From Hybos culiciformis (taxonomy: Eukaryota > Arthropoda > Insecta > Diptera > Hybotidae): 64,000 nt of DNA. Below the pieces are notes generated by a model that made no database searches, was not told where the DNA came from, and saw nothing but the letters and a program-made list of their open reading frames with translations. The stretch spans positions 73,447,842-73,511,841 of the forward strand of contig OZ023273.1 in the NCBI GenBank assembly GCA_964007475.1, in the 5' to 3' direction. The position numbers were made by a program, and so were the translations under genes. Position 1 is the first letter of the stretch; every line of letters starts with the position of its first letter. Of this stretch, positions 20,943 through 30,749 are shown one piece after another.

Positions 20943-22935
20943 CAGGGTTCCCCTTTCTCTGGAAAATCTGGGAAACCTGGAAAGTCAGGGAAAACGAAAA
21001 CAGTCAGGGAAAGTCATGGAAAACAAGAGCGTTTTAAGATAAGTCAGGGAGTTTTAACCAAAAGTGACAAATTTCTGGAAAATCGTCTTCTAAAATTTAA
21101 AAATAAAATTTATCATTGGTGGTGTAAAAAATTTTTAAAGAAATGTAAAGTAAGTAATTCAAATTTTTAAATATGCAAATTTTTAAATAGTTTCAGTGAA
21201 TTAGTAATGAAGAAATTTTTAATTTGCCTCGAAATTTGTATGTTGTAACAAGAAGTTTTACACTTTTTTATTCAGTAAATGCTGACATACGACAAATCAA
21301 TTTTGAAATTCTTCTTCTTAGAAAATTTTGTTGTATATCAACATTTTGTTCTAGATAATTAGAATTTTTGTACAAAGATTGCAAGGTCTCTTTTAGAAAT
21401 AATGAATTAAAAAATATTTTCTGATAAAAAATTTTTATTTTATTAAAATAAATAATATTCAATCAAACATTTCTTAAAAAATTTTAATAAATAATTTAAC
21501 ATTTTCAATCAATACTTTAAAAAATAACAATCAATAACTTTAAAATACTTTCAACGGTCGTTAATAAAAATGAAAAAAATATCCACTAATAGTCTTAACA
21601 GAAAAACTAATCAAAGTTTTAGATAAATTAAAGTAATCAAATAACATTCTACTAAAACTTTTTATAGCAATTCCGAAAAATCATTCGAAAGTTGGTTTCA
21701 ATACAAGTTAATTTTCAAATCTGCACTTTCAGTCATTTTCAAAAAAAAAAAATGTTATCATTTTACGGGCGATTGCTTAATTAATTAGAAAATCTGAAAA
21801 TAAAAATAAAGTTTTATATGTAATAATAAAAGGCATAAATACTAATCATAGTTAAATAGTGGGATTAAACTATTCTTAATTCTTAATTCTTTAAAAAAAA
21901 AGGAATACCTACCATGCATTTTAAATCCATCAACTTTTCGGATGAGTTTTTTTTTTTTTGCAACTTTTAATTCTGATTTTATAACGCTGTTGAAATCTCT
22001 TAAATCGTCCATTACTTTAATTCAAATCAACGATTTTGAAATTCTCTTCTTTTGCTTTTTTTATTATGATACTTTCAAAGTTTTTTGTTGATACATTACA
22101 GATTACAAACTTGCATTTGGTGAACGGAATTTGTTGGTAAAAAAGTTCCTTCTTTTAAATAGGAAATAGTTTAAAACACTGAAGCTGTTGGTTTTAAAAT
22201 TTTTAAATTGACATCTGTGTAGTCGAGATCTTTCAGTTTCTTCACGAGGGTGACACGACTACCGATTTCCTTACTTTTTAAGTAACTGTCTATAACACTA
22301 TTTATAAATTATAACATACCCTTTTAAAAAAAGTGATTTTGATAAAGTTGATCGTTCCATGCCTTTAAATGTTCATTTTTTTTTAACAATTTATATATTT
22401 TTTGATAAAAATTATATAAACTCTTCTGTTATTTATTTAAAAAAATTATTTTTTTCTTAATACAATACTTATTTCACACCGCAAATACCATCGTTTAAAA
22501 TTTTGTATGCATACGACAAAAAATAAAAATAAAAAAATTATATATTTTTTATATCCATATTGTCGAATGTAGCAAAAATTCAACACATACAACAATTATT
22601 CCCTCAAAATGTTTCTTTTATGATACGTACAACAAAATAGAAGTTAAATATCTCAAAAACTAATAGCCAAATAAAAAAACTGATTGCGGCAAAAGAAAAT
22701 TCAACCTCGAAAACTTTAAGAAATTATCATAATCCTAAAATTGACGAAATCTACATACGACATTTAAATTCTGAGCGACGATATGTACATATATGTAAAT
22801 AATTGTATACAGACAAAAAAAAATTTTTTGTTAAATTTTCTAAAACTGATTGATTAGTTCTGGAAAAAAAAATTTTTTCTCTGGAAAATCAGGGAAAGTC
22901 AGGGAAAATGAATCTAAAAAAAAAAGGGGAACCCT
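20943..22935. mobile_element. Non-coding DNA transposon in the integrase gene, TATAG duplication
   Basis: The ends CAGGGTTCCCCTTT and (reverse strand) CAGGGTTCCCCTTT match over 14 bp. TATAG is present on both sides (20938-20942, 22936-22940); its removal restores the codons for TKYIVVVP. Both ends also share CTCTGGAAAATC and GTCAGGGAAAA in direct orientation. The 2-kb interior is AT-rich with no transposase. A 5-bp duplication is unusual for hAT (8 bp), which the CAGGG ends would otherwise suggest. Confidence 0.75.
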
Positions 22936-22940
22936 GTATA

Positions 22941-23648
22941 GTTGTAGTACCTATTCCGGATAAAAGGGCTGTAACTATTGCAAAGGCAATATTTGAAGAT
23001 CTTATACTAGTTTACGGATCTATAAAAATAATAAAGACAGATGCAGGTACAGAATATATAAATTCCATTATTGAAGAACTTACAAAACTATTTGGTATAA
23101 CCAAAATAACGTCAACACCTTATCATCATGAAAGTTTAGGCGCAATCGAACGAAACCATATAGAATTAAATAATTATTTAAGAGTTTATCTTAATGATAC
23201 GCGATATAACTGGGATGAATGGGTCAAAATATACGCATTTTGTTACAATACTACACCTAATACATATCATGACTATACACCATTTCAATTAGTTTTTGGA
23301 AAAAATTTAGACTTTGAAAAATTGCCAGAAAATACTAATTTGAACTACAACATTGATAATTATGCAAGAGAAATAAGATATAGATTAGACTTAGCAAGAG
23401 AAAGAGCTAGGAAATTTTTAGAAATATCTAAGCAAGAAAGAAAATTCCACTATGACAAAAATACTAATTTTATAGATTTCAAAGAAGGTGAAAAAGTAAA
23501 AATTGTAAATTCAACCAGGCAAAAATTAGATAATTTTTATATCGGTCCTTTCATAGTAACAAAAATATTAAAAAATAACAATATAAAAGTAAAAAATGCA
23601 AATGGAAAAGAAAAAATTCTTCACAGAAACTTAATACTTAAATATTAA
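22941..23648 (+). CDS. pol: gypsy-1 integrase, C-terminal two thirds
   Basis: This is the continuation of the integrase after the inserted transposon: PIPDKRAVTIAKAIFE, the second catalytic aspartate in IKTDAGTEYIN, and the glutamate in YHHESLGAIERNH, giving a complete DD-35-E set with the aspartate at VEIDTIG. A GPF motif (FYIGPFIVTKI) near the end matches the C-terminal GPY/F module of gypsy integrases. The ATG at 22908 lies inside the transposon and is not the natural start. The stop is at 23646-23648; no env follows. Confidence 0.85.
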   Translation, partial: VVVPIPDKRAVTIAKAIFEDLILVYGSIKIIKTDAGTEYINSIIEELTKLFGITKITSTPYHHESLGAIERNHIELNNYLRVYLNDTRYNWDEWVKIYAFCYNTTPNTYHDYTPFQLVFGKNLDFEKLPENTNLNYNIDNYAREIRYRLDLARERARKFLEISKQERKFHYDKNTNFIDFKEGEKVKIVNSTRQKLDNFYIGPFIVTKILKNNNIKVKNANGKEKILHRNLILKY

Positions 23649-23949
23649 AAATAGATAAATAATAATAATAGATTAATAGATGTAAGAATAAAAATTTAAA
23701 TTTTTATTTTATCCTTAAACATTATTAACTAAAGTACTAACTAAAGAATAAATTTTATATTAAGATACATTAAGATATGTTAACATATGTTAAAAATATT
23801 TAGAAAAAAAAAAAAAGAAAAAACAAATTTTAAAAATATTTACAAAAATCATTTTATAAAAAAAAAATAAATAAAATAAAATAAAATAGAATAAGTTTAA
23901 TAAATAAGTATTTTTTTTTTATGGTATCTCTTATTACATTACTTATTAT

Positions 23950-24781
23950 TAGGCTTGTGAATTTTAGTTCCTTAAAAACCTTGTTTAGACACCTAAAAAG
24001 TTCCTAAAAAAACAAAAAAAAGTCGCTAAAAAAGACACTAAAAAAGTCGCTAAAAAAATAGTTAAAAAAAATTTCCCAAAAATTTACAGAAATTTAGATT
24101 TTGATACAAAAATTTCAAATCTACGAATGATAAAAAAGATAATAATTTTGGATTTTCATATTATTTATTGTGCGAATATATTAATATAGCAATTTCATTT
24201 AAAAGTTAAAAAAAAATATAAATTTCATTGCACAAAAAACTTAAAAAATGAACATGGATTTTGAAATAAAAATGTAAAAACGAGTTTATTAATTATTGAT
24301 TGATTTATTGCAATTAATTACAAAATGCTTTCGTAAATTTTCGAATTCAAATTTTTGTCGGTTAGATCTGAAAAGATTTTTATGTATAGAAAATTATCTT
24401 TCAACTTCTGTCGAAGTAATAGGGACATACTTAAAGGGAATTATTTCCTGAACTTTATATTGCTCGCAAATATCATTCTTCTGCCAGATATCATGTTTGA
24501 AATTTTTTTCAAAATTGAAAAATCCATGTTTTTCATTATGACGGCCTTTAATTTAAGAACAAAATTCGTAAAATAGTTCCTAAAAAAGTCAAAAATGTTT
24601 AAAAAAGTCAGTAAAAGTCAAAAAAGTCGAAATAGTCGCTAATACATGAAATAGGTAGAAAAAGTCGCTAACATATTGGGCTCAAATTACAGCAAATTTT
24701 TCGAAACGTGGAGATATTTTAATAAAAATCTGTTATTACGTACGACTGAAAAAAGGTAATTACCTAAAAATCACAACCCTA
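23950..24781. mobile_element. hAT-like MITE in the 3' region of gypsy-1, 8-bp TSD CTTATTAT
   Basis: The ends TAGGCTTGTGAATTTTAG and (reverse strand) TAGGGTTGTGATTTTTAG differ at two of 18 bases, and CTTATTAT is duplicated exactly (23942-23949, 24782-24789). Near both ends AGTCGCTAAAAAA-type words are repeated many times, like the subterminal motifs bound by hAT transposases. No coding sequence was found. Confidence 0.8.
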
Positions 24782-24863
24782 CTTATTATTATCAAACCAA
24801 TTCAAGTTATATTCAAGATAAAATTCTACCTTACTTCGAGTATGTCGTATACTCCATACTTTC

Positions 24864-24875
24864 AAAAGGGGAAGG
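24864..24875 (+). promoter_or_regulatory. Polypurine tract of gypsy-1
   Basis: AAAAGGGGAAGG lies directly before the 3' LTR, where plus-strand DNA synthesis would be primed. Confidence 0.8.
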
Positions 24876-25274
24876 TGTACTGTGATCATAATTCGATCAC
24901 AACTGTACTTCTTTATTTCCAAACCTAACCCACTTAACATTCTTAATTCAAACATACGTAATGATTTCCATAACATATTGCATACAACTTAGTTTATCGT
25001 TCTAATTTCAATTGCATTACAATAATGCACAATATTCATAGGATGATGACCCTAATCATCGTCACCTCATTTATTCTAATATCATTCTATATGAATGCAA
25101 TCTTGTAATATGAGATATATACCAAATGACCAATATTTAAAATATAAACAAATAATTGTAATAGATTAAGAAACAATATATAATGATATTGATTTAGTTT
25201 TACAGTTTCAGTTTGTATTTGGATTTAAATGAATAAAGTAAAATATAAAATAAATTAAAAGTAGTTTTATTAAA
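24876..25274 (+). repeat. gypsy-1 3' LTR
   Basis: This 399-bp LTR matches 14888-15286 with about six substitutions. It is followed by the target duplication ATTT. Confidence 0.9.
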
Positions 25275-25368
25275 ATTTAAAAATAAGAAAATCATTGAAA
25301 TAATTGTATGTAGTTTGCATATTATATAATTTAGTTTCATTTCATAAAAATTTGTTTTTGATATTTTT

Positions 25369-25700
25369 TTATTTTTTCTTTCCTTTTCCTTTCCCCTTTG
25401 CTTTTTTTGTCTTCATTTTGATGTATTTACGCCAGGCCAGTTGAATTATTCTTGCATCATGAACAACAGCATCTTTTCTTCGTGTTCCTTCTTCTCACGT
25501 TTTTCCTTCATAGTTTTCAATGCCATATATTCTTTTTCTTGTTCTTTCAAAGAAATCATAAATTCATTATACTTTTGTTCTTAGACAATTCTCTGATTAT
25601 CAATCTTATCATTTTCTCTATATTTATTTATAACATCTGTATCAGACTTTTTTAACAATGAATTCAATTGTATAAGTAAACGATTTCTTAAAAAATTAAG
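25369..25700 (-). pseudogene. C-terminal exon resembling an IQ-motif dynein regulatory complex protein (DRC9/DRC10-like)
   Basis: On the minus strand about 110 codons read as a Lys/Glu-rich coiled coil (INKYRENDKID, LKEQEKEYMALKTMKEK), then ARIIQLAWRKYIKMK, which fits the IQ calmodulin-binding motif (IQ..WR.Y), and a closing KAKGKGKGKKK before TAA at 25369-25371. A coiled coil, an IQ motif and a KGKGKKK tail together occur at the end of the axonemal proteins DRC9/IQCG and DRC10/IQCD, from family knowledge. One in-frame stop and one frameshift break it, so it is a pseudogene, a mis-sequenced exon or a captured fragment. It is the only host-like coding sequence I see. The gypsy element inserted 95 bp past its stop. 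Confidence 0.45.
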
Positions 25701-26197
25701 AACATTTTTTAATTTTAAAATAATTAATTATTCTAAAAAATATCTCAATTTTTAAATTCAAACATTATCATGGAAGAATATATGGGTAATTTTCTCTAAA
25801 TTGCACAAATTCAAAATATTTTTTAAAAAAAATTTTTTTTTTTTTTTTAATTATTTTTATTGCATTTGTACAGTATTTCTAAGCAATAAAATACAGTCAG
25901 CATAACCGGTTTCAATAAAAAATAAATTTAAAATTTAAGGTAGACAGGGGAATGACAATCACATATTCTCCAAAACTTTTCTTTAACTTTTGTTTTGCCC
26001 CCGAAAATTGAAAATTTTTCTCAATTAAAAAAAAAAAATCCCCAATCTGGCAACCCTGTTAAATATTCACAGATTGTGAACAAGAATAATAGAATATGAC
26101 TACGTCAGGATGGGAAACTGAAAAAAAAAAAATGTTCCTCTTTGTGTATGCAAAACAAAATATTTTTTTTCCAGTGCAGTATTAAAAATAGATACCA
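25701..26197. other. AT-rich DNA, no gene seen
   Basis: It includes a hAT-like end, TCTGGCAACCCTG near 26050, without a partner that I can find. Confidence 0.5.
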
Positions 26198-26388
26198 GCC
26201 TGCTTAAAAGCTTTAAACTATGAAATAACAGTGGCTACAAATGATGGGCTGCTCAGTACAAAATGTAAATTAAAATAAAAATCAGTCCATCAGTCGAAAA
26301 GCAGTCCATAATTTGCAGCCATTGTTACTTCATAGTTTAAAGTTTTTAAGTATAAACTTCTTTCGGCAGTTCCTATGACTGCTTCGTG
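26198..26388. repeat. CACGAAGCAG-family palindrome, copy at 26.2 kb
   Basis: An imperfect inverted repeat: AAACTATGAAATAACAGTGG on the left arm is inverted on the right arm, which ends GACTGCTTCGTG. Same family as 57092-57311 and 57811-58045. Confidence 0.7.
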
Positions 26389-26399
26389 TATTTTTTTAT

Positions 26400-26515
26400 A
26401 TTTTGTGCCAGGACGACTCTAAAAGAAGCTGGCTACCCAAAACTTTTGGGCAGGTAATCTTTATTTCACCGGCGCTACCTATTCAAAAAACTTTTTTTTT
26501 TGCATATTTTAAGCA
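26400..26515 (-). repeat. Satellite unit next to the minisatellite
   Basis: One inverted copy of the 105-bp satellite unit (CCAAAACTTTTGGGCAGG..., CACCGGCGCTACCTATT) separates the palindrome from the minisatellite. Confidence 0.6.
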
Positions 26516-27444
26516 GTCCTCACTTCCGTCCTCACTTCCGCCCTCACTTCCGCCCTCACTTCTGCCCTCACTTTCTCCCTCACTTCCTCCCTCACTTCCA
26601 CCCTATTTTCCGCCCTCACTTCTGCCCTAACTACCAACCTCTCTTCCGCCTCACTTCCGCCCTCACTTCCGCCCTCACTTCCGCCCTCACTTCCGCCCTC
26701 ACTTCCGCCCTCACTTCCGCCCTTACTCCGCCCTCACTTCTGCCCTCACTTCCGCCCTCACTTCCGCCCTCACTTCCGCCCTTAATTCGGCCCTCATTTT
26801 CGCCCTCACTTCCGCCCTCACTTCCGCCCTCACTTCCGCCCTCACTTCCGCCCTCACTTCCGCCCTCACTTTGCCCTCACTTCCGTCTCACTTCCGTCTC
26901 ACTTCCATCCTCACTTCCGTCCTCACTTCCGCCTTCACTTCCGCCCTCACTTCCGCTCTCACTTCCGCTCTCACTTCCGCCCTCACTTCCGTCCTCACTT
27001 CCGCCTTCACTTCCGCCCTCACTTCCGCTCTCACTTCCGCTCTCACTTCCGTCCTCACTTCCGCCCTCACTTCGGCCCTCACTTCCGCCCTCACTTCCGC
27101 CCTCAATTCCGCCCTTACTTCCGTCCTCACTTCCGCTCTCAATTCAGCTCTCACTTCCGCCCTCACTTCCGCCCTCACTTCCGCCCTCACTTCCGCCCTC
27201 ACTTCCGCCCTCACTTCCGCCCTCACTTCCGCCCTTACTCCGCCCTCACTCCGCCCTCACTCCGCCCTCACATCCGCCCTCACTCCGCCCTCACTGCCGC
27301 CCTCACTCCGCCCTCACTCCGCCCTCACTCCGCCCTCACTCCGCCCTCACTTCCGCCCTCACTTCCGCGCTCACTTCCGCCCTCACTTCCGCCCTCACTT
27401 CCGCGCTCATTTCCGCCCTCACTTCCGCCCTCAATTCCGCTCTC
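26516..27444. repeat. GC-rich minisatellite, 12-bp unit TTCCGCCCTCAC
   Basis: About 77 units of CCCTCACTTCCG in one orientation, with point variants (CTTCTG, CCGTCC, CCGCTC). Around 27228-27350 many units have shortened to 11 bp (CTCCGCCCTCA). One strand is almost pure pyrimidine apart from the CCG. Because 12 is a multiple of 3, long open frames appear in several frames without meaning. Confidence 0.95.
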
Positions 27445-27869
27445 GGGTAAATAAAATCCGGGTAAAAAATAAAAATTCCGGTCAAATTTTATTCCGATCA
27501 AATGAAATCATGGAAAAGGTGCCGCTCCCTTTTATTTTATGTTAATTCTAATAATAAAATAAAACTACTTATAGAAGAGTTTTTTTTTTCATTCAAGTTA
27601 TTGTGTTGTACATTTTCTATAAGTTTGCATATGTTTTTGTAACATTATGTGACTATCTTTTAACTTTCGTATAAAATATTTAACAGTCGATCTACATCCA
27701 TAATTGCATGCATCAGTTTAGATCGAAATCATATTTCATCCCTTAACCCGATTCCTTGACGCACAGTCGGGGTGTAATATTTTTTTTTTTTTATTTTCCT
27801 TCAATCGACAGACACAAAATTACAGTTAATAGAAAACGGGCTAAAAAAAGGATAATAAAAACAGTTTGG
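27445..27869. other. AT-rich DNA, no gene seen
   Basis: The first 40 bp still carry degenerate CCGG words next to the minisatellite; nothing else was recognised. Confidence 0.5.
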
Positions 27870-28314
27870 CACCCAAAAAAAATTTTAGGTAAAAGTTTTG
27901 GGTTGATTTTTGTAACCAAGAAATTTACCAAATAACTGTCTTTAACCAAAAATTTACAAAAATTTTACAAAATATGTTTAAAATTTCTAAAAATATTATT
28001 ATTTACCCAAAAATTTACCAAAATTTAACTATTATAGTGTTTACAACCAAAGTTTTAATCAAAGATATTTGTGGATTTAATGTTAATATTTTTGGTAACC
28101 TAAAAAATTACCAAATAGTTCATGTTAACCGAAATAAGTACCAAAAATTTTACTAAATAATTATATATATATATTTTTTTTCTTTTTGAGTACCTAAAAT
28201 TTCACTAAAATTTCACCAAAATACTCTTTGTTACCAAAGTTCGATCCTGTTCAATCCTGTCTGATCAAAACTATAAAATTTGTTTTCTCGGGGTTTTGTT
28301 CTTATCAAGTACGG

Positions 28315-29231
28315 AGGGTTGACAGACATCCAGTTTTCATCTGGATTGTCCAGATTTCTCGGTCCCTGTCCAGATTTAAAAATTTTCAAATTTGAACATT
28401 TGGACAATCCAGAAATTTCAGCGACAAAAATCTGAACATCTGGATTGTCTCGTTTTTCAAAATTGTTAGCAGATAAAATAAAATTTGAAACAAAAAATAG
28501 TATTCAAAAACTAAATTTATTGTAAATATTGTCTAGCTAGACTCAGTTTCGCTACCTTTTTATATTTAAAATATTTTTTTATGTTTTTCTTATATATTGC
28601 ATTAAAATAATTTTTTAGTTTTTTTTTTAAGTTTTATAATCTAGCTTTTATGAACTTATAGTTCCTAATTGAATAAAATAAAACGTAATTATTACTTAAA
28701 ATTTGCGAATAGAAGTTGGTGGCTGAGAATAGGAGAAAATGGGTTTTTTTTTCTTTATTCTACGAATTTAAAAAAAAAAAATAAATTAAATAAAACAATT
28801 TATTGTTTATTTAGAAAAATTTCTGAAAAATCAAAAATAGTGCTAAGTGCTAATATTGTATTATTCAAAGTGAAAAAATGAGTCAGGTGTCTCAGAATTG
28901 GCTACTACCTGCATAGAAAAATGTTGAGTTTCTCAGACTTTTCTTTTAAAAAAATGCACTGGTTTTATATACATAATGTAGATTGCATCATAATATAATA
29001 ATTTTCAAACTTTATAATAAGATTTCATTATGAATTAATAAGCAATAAAATTATATTGATCGATGAAAAAAACTAAATTAATTTATTTCATGATAAATTT
29101 AAAAAAAAAATCATATCATTTTGCCCAGATTTTTATCCAGATTTCTTTAGGTTTTGTCCAGATTTATCCAGATTTGAACTAATAAAATTTCAATTTGTCC
29201 AGATTTGGGGTTTTTAAAAACTGGCAGCCCT
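28315..29231. mobile_element. Possible hAT-like MITE with CCAGATTT subterminal repeats
   Basis: The left end AGGGTTGACAG and the right end on the other strand AGGGCTGCCAG match at 9 of 11. TGTCCAGATTT and its reverse complement occur many times near both ends. The target duplication is not clear and there is no coding content. Confidence 0.35.
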
Positions 29232-29236
29232 ACAAG

Positions 29237-29570
29237 CAGCGCAGGATTTACGAATAGGCACACTAGGCACCTGCCTAGGGCGGCAGATTTAAAGGAGCGG
29301 CAAAATATAACAAACAACCTGAAAAAAAAATTAAATTAATTTTAAATTAAATAAATTTTTCTATTTGTAGGATTGAATAAATATTTAAGAACGTATTTAG
29401 TTTTCAGAATTTATCTGTCACTAGCACATTGTTTTGCTGGAAGCTCGTTTTTTTCTTTGAATAGAATTAAAACTTATCTTCGATCACAATTGAAAGAAAC
29501 GAAATTAAATTACTTTTCACATCGACAACGACGTAAAACACGTAGAACTCCCGATCTTGCAACCTAGCTT
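29237..29570 (+). mobile_element. hAT element remnant
   Basis: CAGGATTTACGAATAGGCAC followed by CTAGGGCGGCAGATTTAAAG looks like a hAT terminus. It is followed at once by the coding end of a hAT transposase, so the middle of the element has been lost. Confidence 0.5.
29373..29567 (+). pseudogene. hAT transposase C-terminal (dimerisation) fragment
   Basis: The 64-codon frame contains FRIYLSLAHCFAGSSFFSLN, then RIKTYLRSQLKETKLN. This follows the pattern of the hAT C-terminal dimerisation domain, where families usually read 'LTLPVSVASCERSFSKLKLIKTYLRS..G..RL'. Here the conserved ERSFS is altered (GSSFFS), and all of the catalytic domain is missing. It is a dead remnant of an element of the ZMYM/TTF-finger hAT type. 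The product would not be active. Confidence 0.6.
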
Positions 29571-29654
29571 AACCTTACCTAAAATTTCTCCAAATTTATG
29601 GTGATTTTATCGTTCTTTTTCGGTTCATATTTTACACACATACATAATTTTAAT

Positions 29655-29722
29655 ACAATAGCTCAGTGGGATGGTGATCGATTTAAATGCCAAAGAACAA
29701 GGTTCGAATCCCGAAGAATCTT
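29655..29722 (+). other. tRNA-like sequence with A and B boxes
   Basis: TAGCTCAGTGGG fits the A-box consensus TRGCNNAGYNGG exactly, and GTTCGAATC fits the B box, 40 bases apart. The arms do not fold into a good cloverleaf, and an A-rich stretch follows, so a SINE head or tRNA pseudogene is more likely than a working tRNA. Confidence 0.4.
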
Positions 29723-29889
29723 AATAAGAAAAAAATAAAAAATAAATAAAAAAATTTGAATTAACAAAACTTTTTGCTCCTTTAACCGAAAATTACAACA
29801 AAAAAATTTGCCAAATTTCAACAAAATTTTTGGGTTGGCTGAACTTTTACGGTATTTTGGGTTGATTTTACCAAATATTTTTTTGGGTG

Positions 29890-30333
29890 AAGTTTACAAC
29901 ACTAACTTAAAACTAGATATGTCATTATAATGTTTATTTTTAACGCAAGTATAATACTTAGGATATGAGTGATTAACTGATAAATTAGACTGATAGATTA
30001 ACTGAATTAAGCTTACCAAATGAGATAAATTAATAAGTGTCGTATTAAATACATTTAAAAACGTTTCGTTTCACGGTTTGGAAAAATTAAATAATTTTTT
30101 AATAGAATAAGCGAACACAATAAAAATAATTTCAGGATTTTGTAAAAATTTCAAACAGGAGCATAAGGCATAAGGAGCAAATTCTATAGAATAGGTTGCA
30201 CGGGCGGAGGGCTTACCACCATCCTTGCACTTAGGCATGTTGGTTCTTTGTACCACTATTGTATAGATTACTACGACATTAAATACTGGAATTTGCAATA
30301 AACTAATTAAGTCTTACTTTTAGTTAAAAAAGA
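29890..30333. other. No recognised gene
   Basis: A short minus-strand ORF starts with MPKCKDGGKPS near 30238 and has a GTAAGC donor-like site within it; I could not assign it. Confidence 0.4.
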
Positions 30334-30450
30334 ACACGAAGCAGTCAAAGAAGTTAATACTTAAAATCTTTAAACTATGAAATAAGAGTGGCTAGAAATA
30401 ATGGACTGCTCAGTACAAAATGTAAATTAAAATAAAATTTTTATCAAGTA
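30334..30450 (+). repeat. CACGAAGCAG-family half palindrome
   Basis: CACGAAGCAGTCAAAGAAGT, then AAACTATGAAATAAGAGTGG and TACAAAATGTAAATTAAAAT: one arm of the palindrome family, the other arm lost. Confidence 0.65.
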
Positions 30451-30749
30451 ATCTTTATTTCACGGTATTTCAGATTCTTTTATGATGAAGTTTTTATTTT
30501 GACAAACAGACTGTAGTCTTCTATACTATACTGTAAACCGAGAATTGATTAGTTCGATTTAGACTCTAGAGTAAAATGGCAAAATGTACGCAAAATCTAG
30601 CCCAACTTTAGACCAAGTGGCATCAATGGTAAACCACTGTAATTTTTTTTTTTTTGTTTAAAGTTACCAAATCACTAGGTGGGATACCTTTTATACTTAA
30701 AGATTATACTTAAAGATTTGATAATGGGGACAGGAAGTTTAGACGGGAT

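Larger units (their letters stand above)
14888..25274 (+). mobile_element. Ty3/gypsy LTR retrotransposon (gypsy-1)
   Basis: The element is complete: two 399-bp LTRs starting TGTACTGTGATC, a 4-bp target duplication ATTT (14884-14887, 25275-25278), primer-binding site, gag, protease, RT, RNase H and integrase in gypsy order, and a polypurine tract. The LTRs differ at only about six positions, so the insertion is young. Two DNA transposons (20943-22935, 23950-24781) lie inside. There is no env. The leader length, the PBS word and the Asn-rich Gag tail without zinc knuckle recall the mdg1/412 group, but I cannot confirm the clade. Confidence 0.9.
27870..29889. mobile_element. Possible DNA element with CACCCAAAAAAA ends
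   Basis: CACCCAAAAAAAATTTTAGG on the left is inverted at the right end (ATTTTTTTGGGTG). Near both ends ACCAAAAATTTACC-like words repeat. The flanks CAGTTTGG and AAGTTTAC match at only 5 of 8 bases. Other remnants (28315-29231, 29237-29570) lie inside. Confidence 0.35.

Noticed and set aside
22908..22940. ATG at 22908 as start of an integrase protein
   Set aside because: It lies in the inserted transposon; the target duplication shows that the integrase frame resumes at 22941.
26500..27545. Long open frames of Ser-Leu-Pro, Ala-Leu-Thr-Ser and Arg-Pro-His repeats
   Set aside because: They arise in several frames at once because the 12-bp minisatellite is a multiple of three; there is no gene structure.
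30071..30298. Minus-strand ORF beginning MPKCKDGGKPS
   Set aside because: It is short, unrecognised and has a splice-donor-like site inside; not enough to call a gene.
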